A DNA stretch of 64,000 nt from Neostapfia colusana. Lineage: Eukaryota; Streptophyta; Magnoliopsida; Poales; Poaceae. Location: assembly GCA_030760725.1 (NCBI GenBank), contig JASWHV010000018.1, forward strand, positions 16,400,273-16,464,272. The letters are read 5' to 3'. The translations under genes were made by a program, and so were the position numbers. Of this stretch, positions 47,794 through 59,750 are shown one piece after another. The notes under the pieces are model-generated. The model worked only from the letters and a program-made list of their open reading frames with translations. It was not told the origin of the DNA and did not search any database. Numbering within the stretch: position 1 is the first letter of the stretch; each line of letters begins with the position of its first letter.

Positions 47794-47803
47794 CCTCCTT
47801 TTA
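47794..47803 (-). promoter_or_regulatory. Candidate minus-strand TATA box
   Basis: The minus strand reads GTATAAAAGG, a strong TATA match, followed downstream by AGGCCCTCCGG. No known gene follows; it may be the LTR promoter of an unidentified minus-strand element. Confidence 0.45.
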
Positions 47804-48454
47804 TACGTCCACAACCTCTGGCAGGGCAACAGGTGCGACGTTTAGGTTTCCACCATACCACGCCGCGGGCTACCTTCCTCCCCCAACAATGGGTAGGACC
47901 CAGGTCCACCCGTCGGACACTGGGGGCCAGACGAGTAACTTCTCGGGAGCGCCCGGCGGTTGCCGAGAAAAGCAGCGTGGTGTAGCTGCTGGGGTCGACC
48001 CAGGGGCTGCCGCAGTAAATTCCTGAGGCAACCCCTCGAGCACGTCGTCATGACCCATCAGTCAGGAGCAAGCACATGTCCACTACGCCGATGACTTGCT
48101 GCCGCTTCGACTGGCGAGTACGCTCACTACGGCAAGGACGTGCCTCTTCGTCTCCCAGGTACAACCGCTTGTCCACTATGCAGAAATCTCGCCACCTCTT
48201 CAGTTTCCAAAGTGCAGGTTCAAAACCACCACGCAAGACAGATGGAGGCCCCACCTAAGGGCTCGATGCCTCCCCCAAGATGGGCCCAGGGGCCACTATT
48301 GGTACCCTGCAGACCAGGTACCCACGCGTAGAGGGTAAAATACGGCCTGAGCCCCGTCTCCCTGCTGAGACTGGCCCTGGCATAGCCACGTGCCCTCGGC
48401 CCTGAGGTCAGCCCTAGGGCTGCCACGTGCGCTTGAGTTCCAGAGCCGACACGT

Positions 48455-51400
48455 TGTGGCGGACCGCAATCCGCCTCATCCAGGATCGCGGAGGGTGGTG
48501 CCGCATGATGCAACACCTGACAACACACATTATAAGAACAACATTGTATTACATAGGAAACTAACTGGAATGTACAAAATCGTACAATACTCCAGTTACA
48601 AACTAGCGTTTATATTACACAGCGGAAACTAAATTTGTACAACTCACGCCCGTCTATCTAGCAAAAGTCAGTTGCCCAGCCCGAGGGCAACCCACACTAG
48701 CTGCACTCCTCAGCTCAGTGCGGCGTGTACGGCTCCCACTCAGCCGTGGCCCCTGACGGATGGTAACCCTCACCGGTGGACTCGTACCCCGAGTTCGTGG
48801 GATGCTCCTCACCTGAAAAACACTTATAGCAGCAACTGTGAGCACGATGGCTCAACAAGACTTAACCGACTCCCCTAGGCATGAAACTCTACATGCAGTT
48901 TACACGAACATAGGATGGTAACTTTTAGCAAATGGACACGCCTACAAGTTCATCCTTAGTTCATATTTTAGCCACAAGTTAACAGTTCATGAATATGAAA
49001 TTTAGTGAGCAATATTTGGTGGCACACATGTAGCAATACAATTATATCATAACAGCAATATTGAATCATCACATTTCATATGTTAGCCTACGTCACGACT
49101 CAGTGACCAAGTGGTACTCTTCACCACGAGGGACGGCGAATCAACTCGATATACACCTGCAGGGAAACCCAAAGAGCACGTCACGTACGCCCACCCGTGG
49201 AGCTGCACAGCACGCTCACTCAATGTCGTACGGGACAACCTTTCACCCAACAGCCCAAACGTCGAACCGATCGCACCGAAACGAGCAGGAGGTTCCCTAC
49301 ACGGAGCATCTTTCTATGCCCGTTAGCAATTTTCCACCTTTCTGCACTCAGACTACACCTATAAATTGGTGTGTTATGCCTCAACGCCCGGAGGTTTAGG
49401 ATACATCGTTTTACCGGGGCCCATATATCCGATATGCCTTCGGCACGTTCAAACTTGATCAGCGTGGGCCGCACATGGATCGGTCCTCAATCGACACGGA
49501 CAGGACTGTCCAAAAGACTTCCTCTTGCTGCGCCCTAGCCCCTGCCTAGTCTCATTTTCATTACTAAAGTGATCTCACATCACTCGAACCAATCCCGTGT
49601 GTCCCAAGCCTAAACTCGCGAGTAGATTCCAACTACTCGACTTGTACCGAAGTTCTAGGAATTATTAAGCATAGCCTGTCTACTCGAGGTCTTAGATACT
49701 ACCCTCACTCTTATAGGAAAATCTGGTTATGCATTTGGGGTCTCATCCATCCTACACCTAATGCACATAAATATACCTCACACTAAGTATGTAAATAAAG
49801 CAAAACTTTATAAAATGGGTTAATGCAAACTGGGGCTTGCCTTGTTGATTCTGGTCAGTGGTTAGGGCTTCATCCGGAAGAAGGAAGTCGAGCACTTCCG
49901 GAGTTTCCTCGCCTTCATCGACTACACATAAACGATATACTACATGTCAATGTAAATGCAATGTTTAGAATTGGATAAGTAATTACCATAACTCTAGTTA
50001 GCCCTCCCCTTTGGTTCTGAAATTTTTATGGTGGCTTGGTAGGGTCCTAACCAAAGTACTTACCAAGTTTCCTTTAAAACAAAGTTCATTTGAGCCTTGT
50101 ACAAATAAAAGCCTATTTGGTCAAGATTAGAGCCTCTAAGGAATTCTAGGGGTTTTCATGGCTCCAACCATTACTTTCTGGAAACTAGAATTTGAGATGG
50201 TTCTAATGGAATTGGTTTCATATTATTTGAAGAATTCTAGATGAAGTTATGCCCTAAGCAAGATTTGAGAAAATCTGAAAAATGTTTCTGTACATTTTTC
50301 TATTTTCTCAGGGCAGTTCACTTAATCACACCATTAGGGGGACTAAATGAACATGGGTGGGTCTGAAAATTTTATTGTGGCTCAAGGATTTTCCAGTGAA
50401 CCACCCAGCCAAATTTCAGAATTTTTCATGAAGTAATCCTCCTGATAAAATTCCTAACAGTTTAAATTTTATGGAATTAATCCTGGAAAACTATTAAGTT
50501 TCATGAGCTTAAATTTGTGTTGCTGGAAATTACTCAAAAATCTGAGTTCAGAAAAATTTGGTTCACTGAATTTGGAGCTTCCTAGAAGAAGTTATATGCA
50601 AATGAAGTTTGAACCAAAACTGGAAAATCCCAGAAATGTTTAAACTCTGCGGGTGGGCCCCACCACCCGCCTTCTTCATCCTCGCGCGCGCCCACGAGTT
50701 CGGCGGCGGTGCCCTCTGGCGAGGTTCGCCGGAACTGACTTCCTGACCTCCCCCAGCGCTAGAACTGGCCGCGTAGCCCTATCTCGCCACGTGGAACTTG
50801 CCTCGGGGGTCGGAGCTCACTGGCGGTGACTGGAAACGGCCGTGCGACGTCAACCGCAGAGGTTAGGGCTCCGGCGAGGTCGTTCTCGCTATCTGAGGCA
50901 TGAAAAGAGTCACGGTTTGCTCGGGGAGCACCAGTGGGTCACGAGGAACCCGACGTGAGCAGCCTCGGAAGCTAAAAATGCCTGCAAACCCCCTCTCGAC
51001 GGCGACCCGAGCCGTATTTGCACCGGCGGCTAGGGAAACTTCTATAACTTGGCCATTTCTGGCCGTTTGTGCTTAGTTCTTCCTCGAGGTGGGACGCTAG
51101 GAGGTGTAGGAGCTACTTGCGAGCTAGCTTGACCCTTGATTCAGCGTGTAAGTCAAATTTTTGGTTTTCGCCGAGCTCGGTCAGTTGCACTAGGGTTCGG
51201 GACTTTCTAAAATTCTTGCTACCCAATGAATTATTTGCCGAATGGTTTGCGGCTACACCATCTAGGGATCCCCACGCACCTTCCTTGTGTAGCACGCGGT
51301 CGGCAAGGATGGCCGGATTGGGCTGTCGACGAACCACAGCTCCGCCTGTTCCTTCCGGTTTCTGGACTTCGACGGCTTAAACCGCGCACACCCGAGTGCA

Positions 51401-52343
51401 ACCTGCTGGTGCAGCACAGGGAACAGCTAGAGCACCCCTTGGCGCTTCTTTTTGCTGCAGGGACCACGGGTGATCGATGATCGGCACCAGTTTGCGCCGA
51501 GGCTCGAAGACGTGGTCGCCGCTGCCGGGTTTTTCGCGCGCGCGGAAGCTGAGCAGAGCGGCGCAGGTGAGGGAGGCAGCGAAAACGGTTTGTGCCTTGT
51601 ACGTGGTGATTGGGAGGGGGGCCCAAGCTAATCCAGGCACGCGCTGGCGAGGCCGGGAGGTGGCAACAGCCCCGGCGGCTGACCGACGACCACCGAGTGG
51701 GTTTCCCTCTGAGCACAGTCACTGACCAGTGGGCCCATCTCTCCCCCCTAATCCTTTTTCCAAATTCTTCTGTAAATATCCCATCTACTCTCCATTGAAT
51801 GAGAGACTTAAGCACCAAGTCACAGTTTGAATTTGGTTTCCTCAATTTTGAATTGATTTGGCTAAATTTGTTGCATATTTGAACTGAAATTCAAATTCAG
51901 TTTTGAATTAATGCAAATTTAGCTCCCAACAAGATAAAGTCAAATGAGGATGAAAATTGGTGGGATAACTCAGAAAATTATGCTGAGTTTAAAGATGAAG
52001 TCAACTTTTTAATTCAAGTGATGAAAGTTGCTGAAATTTGAATTTGCATTCAAATTGGCCCCTTTTTGAATTGTCTCCAAAAGTGCCTCAAAAAGTGTTG
52101 GATTTGCATGAAGTGTGGCCTGAGCCTTCCCAAGACTTTTTAAGGTCTAGGGGTGAGCTCAACCTTTCATGTTCATGTGTAGAAATCCTACTTTTTCAAT
52201 GTTAGGTTTTTCCCCTCTAATCACCCTTTTGATGGTGGTTACTTGCTCTTCACAAGTGTTCATGAGCTATCCACAAAATGAGCTGTGGTGTTGTGAGGTG
52301 ATGACCTGATCACTTTTGCAAGTCACTTCCTTGGGCTTTTACA
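48455..52343 (-). repeat. 3' LTR of element III (3,889 bp)
   Basis: Minus strand: it starts TGTAAAAGCCC at 52343 after a polypurine tract and ends at 48455 in GTCCGCCACA. The end resembles the LTR end at 8399 of element I. The GC-rich block at 50660-51740 gives frames on both strands (for example 51231-51845) without recognisable domains; comparable blocks sit in the LTRs of I and II. No gene is supported. Confidence 0.88.
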
Positions 52344-52358
52344 TCCCTCCCCCCTTAA
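52344..52358 (-). other. Polypurine tract of element III
   Basis: Minus-strand AAGGGGGGAGGGA directly before the LTR start. Confidence 0.8.
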
Positions 52359-52399
52359 AAGAATCTCATCCCGAGATTATAAAAGAAGAGACAGCAATG

Positions 52400-53481
52400 C
52401 AAGAGATTACCCGTGATGAGATGACATGAAATCCGGGTAGTTTCAGCGAAGGAATTCCTCGCTCTCCCACGTTGCTTCTTTGGCGGTGTGGTTACTCCAG
52501 AGTATCTTGTAGAACCACAACGTTCGGCTACGTGTGGTCCGGGCCTTCTCATCAATAATTGCCACCGGATATTCATCATATGTCAAATCCGGGTGCAGCT
52601 CGCCGATGTCTTCGGTGGGAACAGCAGCCTTATGCTTCAGACATTTTCACAGTTGTGAAACATGGAAAACGTTGTGAACACCAGCAAGAGATGCCAGTAG
52701 TTCCAGTCTATACGCAACTGGTCCACACTTCTCGATGATGACATAGGGTCCAATGAAACGGGGAGTGGGTTTCCCCTTCACGCCGAACCGGTGCACGCCT
52801 TTCATCGGAGATACACGGAAGTACACGTGCTCCCCGACGTCAAAGTGCAGCGGCCTACGCCTCTTTTTTAGCGTAGCTTTTCTGCCGGGATTGAGCGGCC
52901 TTCAAGTTAGCTTGAACAATCCAAACGTGCTCTTCAGCATCGTTCACCACATCAACCCCGAATGTGACCCTTTCACCGGACTCGCACCAGTTTAATGGGG
53001 TGCAGCATTTACGACCGTAGAGAGCCTCATAGGGTGCCATCTTGATACTCGCTTGATAGCCATTGTTGTATGAGAATTCCGTCAATGGTAGATGATCATC
53101 CCAGTTTCTACCGTGGTGGATGGCACACGCTCTCAACATGTCTTCTAGTACTTGGTTCGCCCTCTCTGTTTGACCATCTGTCTAAGGGTGATAGGCGGAG
53201 CTTCTAATCAGCTTAGTACCCAAAGAAGCGTGCAACTGCTCCCAGAAACGAGATACAAATAGTGCCCCTCGGTCTGACACTATGGTCTTGGGTACTCCAT
53301 GTAAGGATAGGATTCTTGCAATATACAACTCCGCATATCTGTTGGCATGGAAATGTGTATGCACGGGAATGAAGTGAGCCGACTTGGTTAACCAGTCAAC
53401 GATCACCCAAATTGAGTCATGTTTATTGGAAGTTAGGGGTAATCCCACAATGAAATCATGCTCACATCTTCCCACTTCCAT
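52400..53481 (-). pseudogene. Integrase core to chromodomain tail (element III)
   Basis: 53182-53481 has [18 protein letters not shown] and TIVSDRGALFVSRF and ends at a stop within the HP(Q)TDG motif. 52855-53139 has ACAIHHGRNWDDHLPL and [14 protein letters not shown]. Near 52620-52800 the GPY module and HVSQL can be read with a TGA just after. The chromodomain (WFYKILWSNH, ATWESEE) spans about 52450-52590 with a TGA close to its end. At least four breaks. Confidence 0.85.
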
Positions 53482-53975
53482 GCTGAAATTTTCAGGGGTT
53501 GCAACAGCCCCGATTTCCTCATATGATCCGCTTTCACTTGTCTACACGTATCACACTCAGATACGTACTTATCCACTTCCCGCTTCATCTGTGTCCACCA
53601 AAATTTCTTTTTCAAATCTTGGTACATTTTGTTGCTGCCCGGATAAATGGAGTATTTAGACAAGTGACATTCATCAAGAATCTTCTTCCTCAGCTCCATA
53701 TTCCGGGGTACGACTATACAGTCATTGAACCACAGCGTCCCCTCATCATCTTTCCGGAAACATTTGATTTCTCCATTGTCTATCCGTCTCCGGAGATGTG
53801 ACATGCCCTTGTCAATCTTCTGAGCTGCAATGATGTCCTCCCTAATGGTAGGGATGAGGGCCAGGTTGTAGAGCGATCCATAAGGAACCAAGTATCTACT
53901 CGGCTCTTCCTCCTCCACAGGTGTAATGGTGAGGTTATGGACATGTGATTTCCGACTCAGCGCGTCGGCAACCAC
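53433..53975 (-). pseudogene. Linker and integrase zinc finger (element III)
   Basis: A 180-codon frame from the RNase H end ([13 protein letters not shown]), through the linker, to the zinc finger (HLSKYSIYPGSNKM to CDTCRQVKADH). The finger reads SIYPGS where relatives have HPGS, so one zinc-binding His is replaced. A one-base loss near 53462 shifts the frame just before the first catalytic Asp. Confidence 0.85.
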
Positions 53976-54765
53976 ATTCGCCTTGCCGGGGTGGTAATGA
54001 ATATCAATCTCATAGTCTTTGATTAGTTCTAATCACCTCCTTTGCCTCATATTCAGCTCCTTCTGGGTGAAAATGTACTTTAAGCTCTTGTGGTCGGTGT
54101 AGATATGCACCAAATTCCCCAGGAGATAGTGCCTCCACATTTTCAGCGCCAACACCACAGCAGCAAGCTCAAGATCATGAGTCGGATAGTGCTGCTCATT
54201 GTTTCAAAGTTGGCATGAGCCATACGCGACCACACGTCCTTCCTGCATCAACACGCAGATGAGCCCAATAACGGACGCATCACAATACATGTCGAAGGGC
54301 TTGGTTGTATCCGGTTGAGCTAAGACCGGGGCTGTTGTGAGATGCTTCACTAATGCTTGGAACGCTCCTTCACATGCCGTGTTCCAAACATATTTGGTTC
54401 CCTTCTTCAATAATTCTGTCATCGGCTTAGCAAGCTTGGAGAACACATGGAATGAATCTCTGGTAATATCCCGCTAAGCCGAGGAAGCTTCTGACTTCAT
54501 GGACAGAAGTAGGGGCTTTCCATTTAAGCACTTGCTCAATTTTGCTTGGGCCAACCGCAATGCCTTCCGCTGAGATGATATGTCCCAAAAATGGCACTTG
54601 GCTGATCCAAAACTCACATTTGCTGAACTTGGCATATAGCTTATGGTCCCGCAATCGTTGAAGAACGATCCTCAAGTGCTCTGTGGTTCTGCTTCTGTCT
54701 TGGAGTAAACCAAGATATCATCAATGAACACCACAACGAACTTGTCCAGCTCCGGCATGAACACC
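53976..54765 (-). pseudogene. RT palm end, thumb and RNase H (element III)
   Basis: 54427-54675: [19 protein letters not shown] and [13 protein letters not shown] (thumb). 54204-54446: ELLKKGTKYVWNTACEGAF and MYCDASVIGL (RNase H). Stops lie near 54030 and the frame shifts near 54200. The palm end, [12 protein letters not shown], is at 54720-54760; element IV cuts in at 54765, so the rest of the palm is outside the window. Confidence 0.85.
54761..54765. repeat. Presumed left target duplication of element IV (ACACC)
   Basis: The five bases before TGTAAGTGC. The right copy would follow the 3' LTR, beyond the window. Confidence 0.5.
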
Positions 54766-55040
54766 TGTAAGTGCATCTAGGATATCCCTTGTGGGTTTTG
54801 GCTAATTGATGACAAGCATATGAGATCCTAATGAAATTATTGCAGGACAAACAAAGTGAACTAGCTCGTGCACACAAAAAAGTGAAAAATAGAGTGGTGT
54901 CCGAAAAGGAAGACTTTAGTGGAATTTTGAAGAGCAAAGTAGATGTAAATGTATAGGGTGTGTGTGAGAGACACATCCCAAGAGCTCATGACTTTGCGTA
55001 AGGGTAAGGGGTTTAAAAATCAACTAAAATCCACTGGACA

Positions 55041-55315
55041 CCGGACTAGTCCGTTCATGGAACGGACTAGTCCGGTCAGCTTACTGGAAGGCAACCGGAC
55101 AAGTCCGGTTTTGGACCGGACTAGTCCGCTCATGTTTTTGTTGTCCTCTTTAGAGGACTGCGGACTAGTCCATCCATGCGACAGGACTAGTCCGCTAAAC
55201 TTTCTAGAACTCCACTTCACATAGCACCGGACAAGTCCGTTTTTGGACCGGACTAGTCCGGTTAACCCACTGGAAGTAGACCGGACAAGTCCGATCATAT
55301 ACCGGACTAGTCCGG
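55041..55315. repeat. Palindrome array in LTR U3 (CCGGACTAGTCCGG)
   Basis: Eleven copies of CCGGACTAGTCCGG or close forms, at 55041, 55063, 55095, 55116, 55161, 55183, 55227, 55248, 55281 and 55302, plus half-matches. ACTAGT and ACAAGT forms tend to alternate. Each ACTAGT copy reads the same on both strands. The array ends 34 bp before the TATA box. Confidence 0.88.
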
Positions 55316-55348
55316 TATTAGGTTTTACAACGATAACTTTTTAGAAAC

Positions 55349-55356
55349 TATATAAA
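55349..55356 (+). promoter_or_regulatory. TATA box of element IV LTR
   Basis: TATATAAA, followed about 50 bp later by leader sequence containing AACCCTAGCG. Confidence 0.8.
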
Positions 55357-55997
55357 TGGGAGATCCACGGCCTCCCAAAGAAGAGACACGACTCATACTG
55401 CTTGAAACAAGAACCCTAGCGCCGCCACCTGTCCCAAGAGCCCAAAAACACATCTCCCCACACATCTAAGGTGCAAAAAGGTGAAGTTCAATTGAACACT
55501 TGGATTCGGGATTGGGAGATCGTCGTTCTTTCGTTGTGAGCTCTTGGGGTTTGATCTCTCTACACTCATATTCTGCATTGTAATCTTTTTGAGTGTATTT
55601 GATCGCTTTCTCATTGTAATTCTTGTGGGAGCCCTCAACGTGTGAGGTTGCCCCCACAAACTCGTTGATTACCCGTGATAGTGGAGTCAATTCGGCCTTT
55701 GTGGTGACTTAAAGAGGGAAAGGGTTGGGAACCCGGCTCTGTGTGAGCTTCCTCAACGAGGACGTAGATCTCTTGGTGAGATCGAACCTCGGTAAAAATT
55801 CGTGTTTTTTTGTCTCTCATTTACTTTACATTTTGATACATTAGATCACTAGTTTGTTAATCACCATTTAAGTTTCTTATAAGTTTGCACGTGCACTTAT
55901 ACAATAAACTTAATTTATAAAAACTGTTGTTCTCATTCCGCTGCTAAAAGATTCAATTTGTGAAACACACTTAATTAACTCACGTAATTCAGCACAC

Positions 55998-56032
55998 CAG
56001 ACTAGTCCGCCCACACAACCGGACTAGTCCGG
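55998..56032. repeat. Two further palindromes near the LTR end
   Basis: CAGACTAGTCCG (55998) and CCGGACTAGTCCGG (56019), about 90 bp before the LTR end, in the transcribed part. Confidence 0.85.
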
Positions 56033-56114
56033 TCCATCAAGTTTCTGATAACTCTATTAAGTGTGCAGGAATCTTTTAAAGGTCTATTCACCCCCCCTCT
56101 AGGCCACATTCAAT

Positions 56115-56130
56115 TGGTATCAGAGCCAAG
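56115..56130 (+). other. Primer-binding site of element IV
   Basis: TGGTATCAGAGCCAAG, complementary to initiator tRNA-Met, two bases after the LTR. Confidence 0.93.
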
Positions 56131-56166
56131 TTCTCCATCAACGAGACTCACATCTCGGAGAGATCA

Positions 56167-58435
56167 ATGGCCTCTAAGAAGAACAACGATATCCCGAAGA
56201 CGAACAACAACGATGAGGAGCAAGAAGCCAAAGCCTTCGATGTGCTGAAAGAAAGTCCACATGACGATGATGAAGTGAGACAGCTAAAGGCATTACTGAG
56301 AAAGAAATTAATGGCACAAAAGGAAAAAGAGGAAGAAAAGACGATGGGGAATGCTCATCACGACTACTCCTGATATCCTTACAACTACAACCGCCTCAAT
56401 TCAAATAATCATTATCTCTCCATTCCTATGGGAAGGCCCCCGCAGTTTGACGGAAGTGACTATACCATGTGGAAGTACAACATGAAAATGCACCTAATAT
56501 CCTTGAATCCCAGCCTTTGGCATATTGTCTGCACAGGAATAGATATCCCAGACACGGATGAAGAACTCACTCCGGAACAAGAACAAGAGATTCACAGAAA
56601 TGCACAAGCCATTGCAGTAATCACATCATCACTGAGCAGAGAAGAATTTACCAAGATCGATGGACTAGAGAGTGCAAAAGAAATCTGGCATACACTCAAA
56701 ACAGCTCATGAAGGAAATAGGTCTGTACGTGAAGCCAAAATTGAGATGCTTGAAGGAAAGTTGGGGAGATTTGCTATTGAAGAAGGTGAATCACCTCAAG
56801 ACATGTACAATCGGATGAAGGCACTCATTAACAAAATCCGTGCCTATGGAAGTAAGAAATGGACTGATCATGAGGTGGTCAAAGGGATGATAAGAGCCTT
56901 CATGCCAAGAAACGTCACACTTTGCTCAATGATTAGGGAAAGTCCCGGGTTTCACAAAATGACTCCCGATGAGTTATTGGGGAAGATCATAAATCATGAA
57001 ATGATGGAGAAAGAGGCTCAATACGTCAAAGACTTAGCCGAGCTCACCTCTTCTAAAAAGAAAGAAGTTGCTCTCAAAGCAACGTGCAGACCCAAACTCA
57101 AAGAAACTCGTGAAGACTAAGACGATGGAGATACAAGTGACGAGAGCACCGATCTTGATGACGAAGAAATGGTACTCTTCATCAAAAAGTTCAAACGCAT
57201 GATAAAGAGAAGACACGGCAACAATTCACATGAAGGCAAAAGCAAGGATAAAGGAAAATCCAAGGCTCGACGCACTTGCTACAACTGCGGAGAGTATGGT
57301 CACTTTATGGTGGACTGTACTTATGAAGAAAACAAAAAGAAGAAGGAAACAAGATCTCAAGAAAAGAAAAAATTTCAGAAAAATAAGACAAGTCCATCAA
57401 GCTCACATTGGGAAGGAGTGGGACTCAAACAACGAGTCCTCCTCCGATGAAGAAGAGATGGCCACTATCGCAGTCAAGAAACCAACTATGAGAGCCACAC
57501 TCTTTCCGAACATGGGAGGACGGGACACGAACAACCACACCTGTCTTATGGCTAAGGAAGGCAAGAAAAAGGTTCGACTTACTCCTCCTGCACTAAATTC
57601 CTCCATTGATGACTTTGATAGCTCTAGTGATAATGAAGAAATGTTTAGAGGGCTAAGTAAAATTGCTTTAAAGAAAATGAAAATGTTGTCGAATGAAATC
57701 TTTGAAAAGGAGGAACTTGTCAACCGACAAGACGATATGCTCATCCGTGAGAGGAAGAGATATCAAGAAGTTGAAAAGCTTCTTGAGCTTGAAAGAGAGA
57801 AGAATGAGTCACTTGAGTTAGAGCTAGCCTTGAGTAAGGAAACTTACTCAAAGTTAGAGGACTTGCACATTGCAATCAAGGAAGAACTTGCTAACTTGTC
57901 AAAAGTTAACAAAATCCTTGAGGTGCAAGTTGAGTCGCTCAAACAAAGTGACTCCTCTTCCTCCAAGAGCTCTTCCTCCAAAGACATGAGTTCGACAACA
58001 ATAAGAACCTGCACTTGCTCTAGTAAGAAGAATGTAATTTCTAATGCTTCAACCTCTCATGACATGCATTCTTCTCAAGATGGCATCTTTGATAAGGAGA
58101 AGATCAAATATGCACGAAGTGCATATATGATCACTAGACCTCCCAATGTCAAAGATGGTCTTGGTTTTGACAGGAACAAACACATGTCTACTCCTAATCA
58201 TGCTAAGAATAGAATCACTTTTGTTAAAGAAAAATCCCATGAATCTGAGTTACAAACACTGTTCCGTACATTTGATGCTTCTTATGTTCTCATGAAAAAC
58301 AAGTATGGAAAAGTCATTGCTAAATATACAGGGCCACGCCACAAGAACTTAAAAACTTGTGTGTGGGTGCCCAAGACTCTTGTGACTAACCTGAGAGGAT
58401 CCAAGCAAGCTTGGGTACCTAAAACCAAGGAATAG
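56167..58435 (+). pseudogene. gag (element IV), broken
   Basis: ATG 56167 begins a lysine- and glutamate-rich N-terminus. TGA 56371 and TAA 57118 interrupt one continuous phase; a shift lies between 57390 and 57430. Domains: UBN2-type gag (GRPPQFDGSDYTMWKYNM, then KEIWHTLKTAHEGN; 56428-57120), CCHC knuckle CYNCGEYGHFMVDC (near 57280), and a long C-terminal coiled coil (EKEELVNRQDDMLIRERKRY to VQVESLKQS, about 57690-57950), then a Ser-rich stretch. The coiled-coil tail fits SIRE gag. TAG 58433 ends it eight bases before pol. Confidence 0.9.
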
Positions 58436-58442
58436 TTCTATT

Positions 58443-59750
58443 TTGCAGGCTTACTCCTCCGGCGGATCTAAGTGGGTGCTAGATAGCGGATGCACAAATC
58501 ATATGACCGGAGAGAGAGGTATGTTTGTGGAGTACGAGTGCAACAAGGATCCAAGTGAAGGTCTATACTTTGGAGACAACAGCCAAGGAAAGGTCCTTGG
58601 TAGTGGTAACATTGAAATATCCTCTCAACACACCTTATCTAATGTTTTACACGTAGACTCTCTAGATTATAATCTTTTATCAATATCTCAACTATGTGAC
58701 AAAGGTTACAACTGTTTATTCACTAATGAGGGTGTGACCGTCTTTAGAAGAAGCGATGGCTCGATTGCATTCAAGGGATTGTTGAAGGGAAAGCTTTATC
58801 TTGTTGACTTCAACAAAGATAAAGCCGAACTCAACACTTGCTTGGTTGCTAAGACCAACATGGGATGGCTGTGGCATAGACGGCTAGCCCATGTTGGAAT
58901 GAGAAATCTGCAAAAACTTCTAAAAGGTGGTCACATTCGTGGTCTTAAGTATGTGGTTTTTGAAAAAGACAGGCCGTGCAGCGCTTGTCAAGCAGGAAAA
59001 CAAGTTGGAGAACCACACCCCGCCAAGAATGTGATGACCACCGCTAGACTGCTGGAACTTCTCCACATGGATCTCTTTGGTCCAATTGCGTACATCAGCA
59101 TCGGCGGTAACAAATACGGTTTAGTAATTGTTGATGATTTTTCAAGATTTACCTGGGTATTTTTCTTGTATGATAAATCAGAAACTCAGGGAATCCTCAA
59201 GAAGTTCTTGAAAAGAGCTCAGAATGAATTCACATCAACCGTAAAGAATATCAGAAGTGACAATGGGACAGAATTCAAGAACACCCAAGTTGAAGAATAT
59301 CTCAATGAAGAAGGTATAAAGCATGAATTCTCGGCACCCTACTCTCCTCAACAGAACGGGGTGGCCGAAAGGAAGAACAGAACATTGATCGAAATGGCGA
59401 GAACAATGTTGGATGAATACAAGACGTCAGACCGATTTTGGGCAGAAGCGGTGAACACCGCTTGTCATGCCACAAATCGGTTGTACCTTCATCGACTACT
59501 GAAGAAAACTCCATATGAGCTTCTCACGTATAAGGAGGAAGCTCCATGTGAAGCGCTGAAGAAAATGGCACTTGGTGATATCCTACCACGAGAGGAAACA
59601 CAAGATGAATTTCAACAAGGAAGCAATGATCAAGGGGGAGCTCCTACACAAGATCAGGTTGAGGAAGGTCAAGAAGATCAAGATGATCATGGAAGCAATG
59701 ATCTAGGGGGAGACATGACACATGAAGAAAATGAAGAACAAGCAAGATGA
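58443..59750 (+). CDS. Protease and integrase (element IV), C-terminus deleted
   Basis: A 435-codon frame with no ATG of its own (first codon TTG), one phase off gag; a single-base indel near 58428 would explain the shift. Protease motif [13 protein letters not shown] near residue 16. The integrase zinc finger has [10 protein letters not shown] and CSACQAGKQ. The catalytic triad shows in [18 protein letters not shown] and [10 protein letters not shown]. After KKTPYELLT the usual integrase C-terminal module is missing; the text jumps to an acidic hinge ([18 protein letters not shown]), so about 75 residues appear deleted. Confidence 0.9.
   Translation: MQAYSSGGSKWVLDSGCTNHMTGERGMFVEYECNKDPSEGLYFGDNSQGKVLGSGNIEISSQHTLSNVLHVDSLDYNLLSISQLCDKGYNCLFTNEGVTVFRRSDGSIAFKGLLKGKLYLVDFNKDKAELNTCLVAKTNMGWLWHRRLAHVGMRNLQKLLKGGHIRGLKYVVFEKDRPCSACQAGKQVGEPHPAKNVMTTARLLELLHMDLFGPIAYISIGGNKYGLVIVDDFSRFTWVFFLYDKSETQGILKKFLKRAQNEFTSTVKNIRSDNGTEFKNTQVEEYLNEEGIKHEFSAPYSPQQNGVAERKNRTLIEMARTMLDEYKTSDRFWAEAVNTACHATNRLYLHRLLKKTPYELLTYKEEAPCEALKKMALGDILPREETQDEFQQGSNDQGGAPTQDQVEEGQEDQDDHGSNDLGGDMTHEENEEQAR

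Larger units (their letters stand above)
45581..48454. other. Unresolved repetitive region
   Basis: No protein domain recognised in any frame. It contains a 211-bp tandem repeat (45805-46555) and, on the minus strand, a TATA box near 47800 with an AT-rich possible 3' end near 47080. On balance this may be part of a minus-strand non-autonomous gypsy (Tat/Retand-like elements carry such tandem repeats). That is a guess from layout only. Confidence 0.45.
48455..54765 (-). mobile_element. Gypsy element III (Del/Tekay-like), split by element IV
   Basis: The 3' LTR (48455-52343), polypurine tract, integrase, RNase H and RT run leftward on the minus strand. Sequence stops inside RT at 54765, where copia element IV begins; the remaining RT, protease, gag and 5' LTR must lie past the window. 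Proteins and U5 end resemble elements I and II, but the LTR is a distinct family. CACGT at 48450-48454 would be its left target duplication. Confidence 0.9.
54766..56112 (+). repeat. 5' LTR of element IV (1,347 bp)
   Basis: It starts TGTAAGTGCATCTAGG and ends CCACATTCA before the primer site. U3 holds an array of palindromes (55041-55315) and a TATATAAA box at 55349. Two more palindromes lie at 55998-56032. Poly-C CCCCCCC near the end is typical for this LTR type. Confidence 0.93.

Noticed and set aside
45581..48454. Host gene in the unresolved region
   Set aside because: No frame carries a recognisable domain and the region contains tandem repeats; the longest frames (about 100 codons) overlap on both strands.
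51069..51845. Overlapping frames up to 204 codons in element III LTR
   Set aside because: They occur on both strands of a GC-rich block at the same LTR position as in elements I and II; composition effect.
55020..55298. Minus-strand frame with repeated GLVRS units
   Set aside because: It is the translation of the palindrome array, not a protein repeat.
55041..55315. CRISPR-like regular repeats
   Set aside because: Spacing is uneven, the motif is 14 bp and palindromic, and the setting is a plant LTR; not CRISPR.
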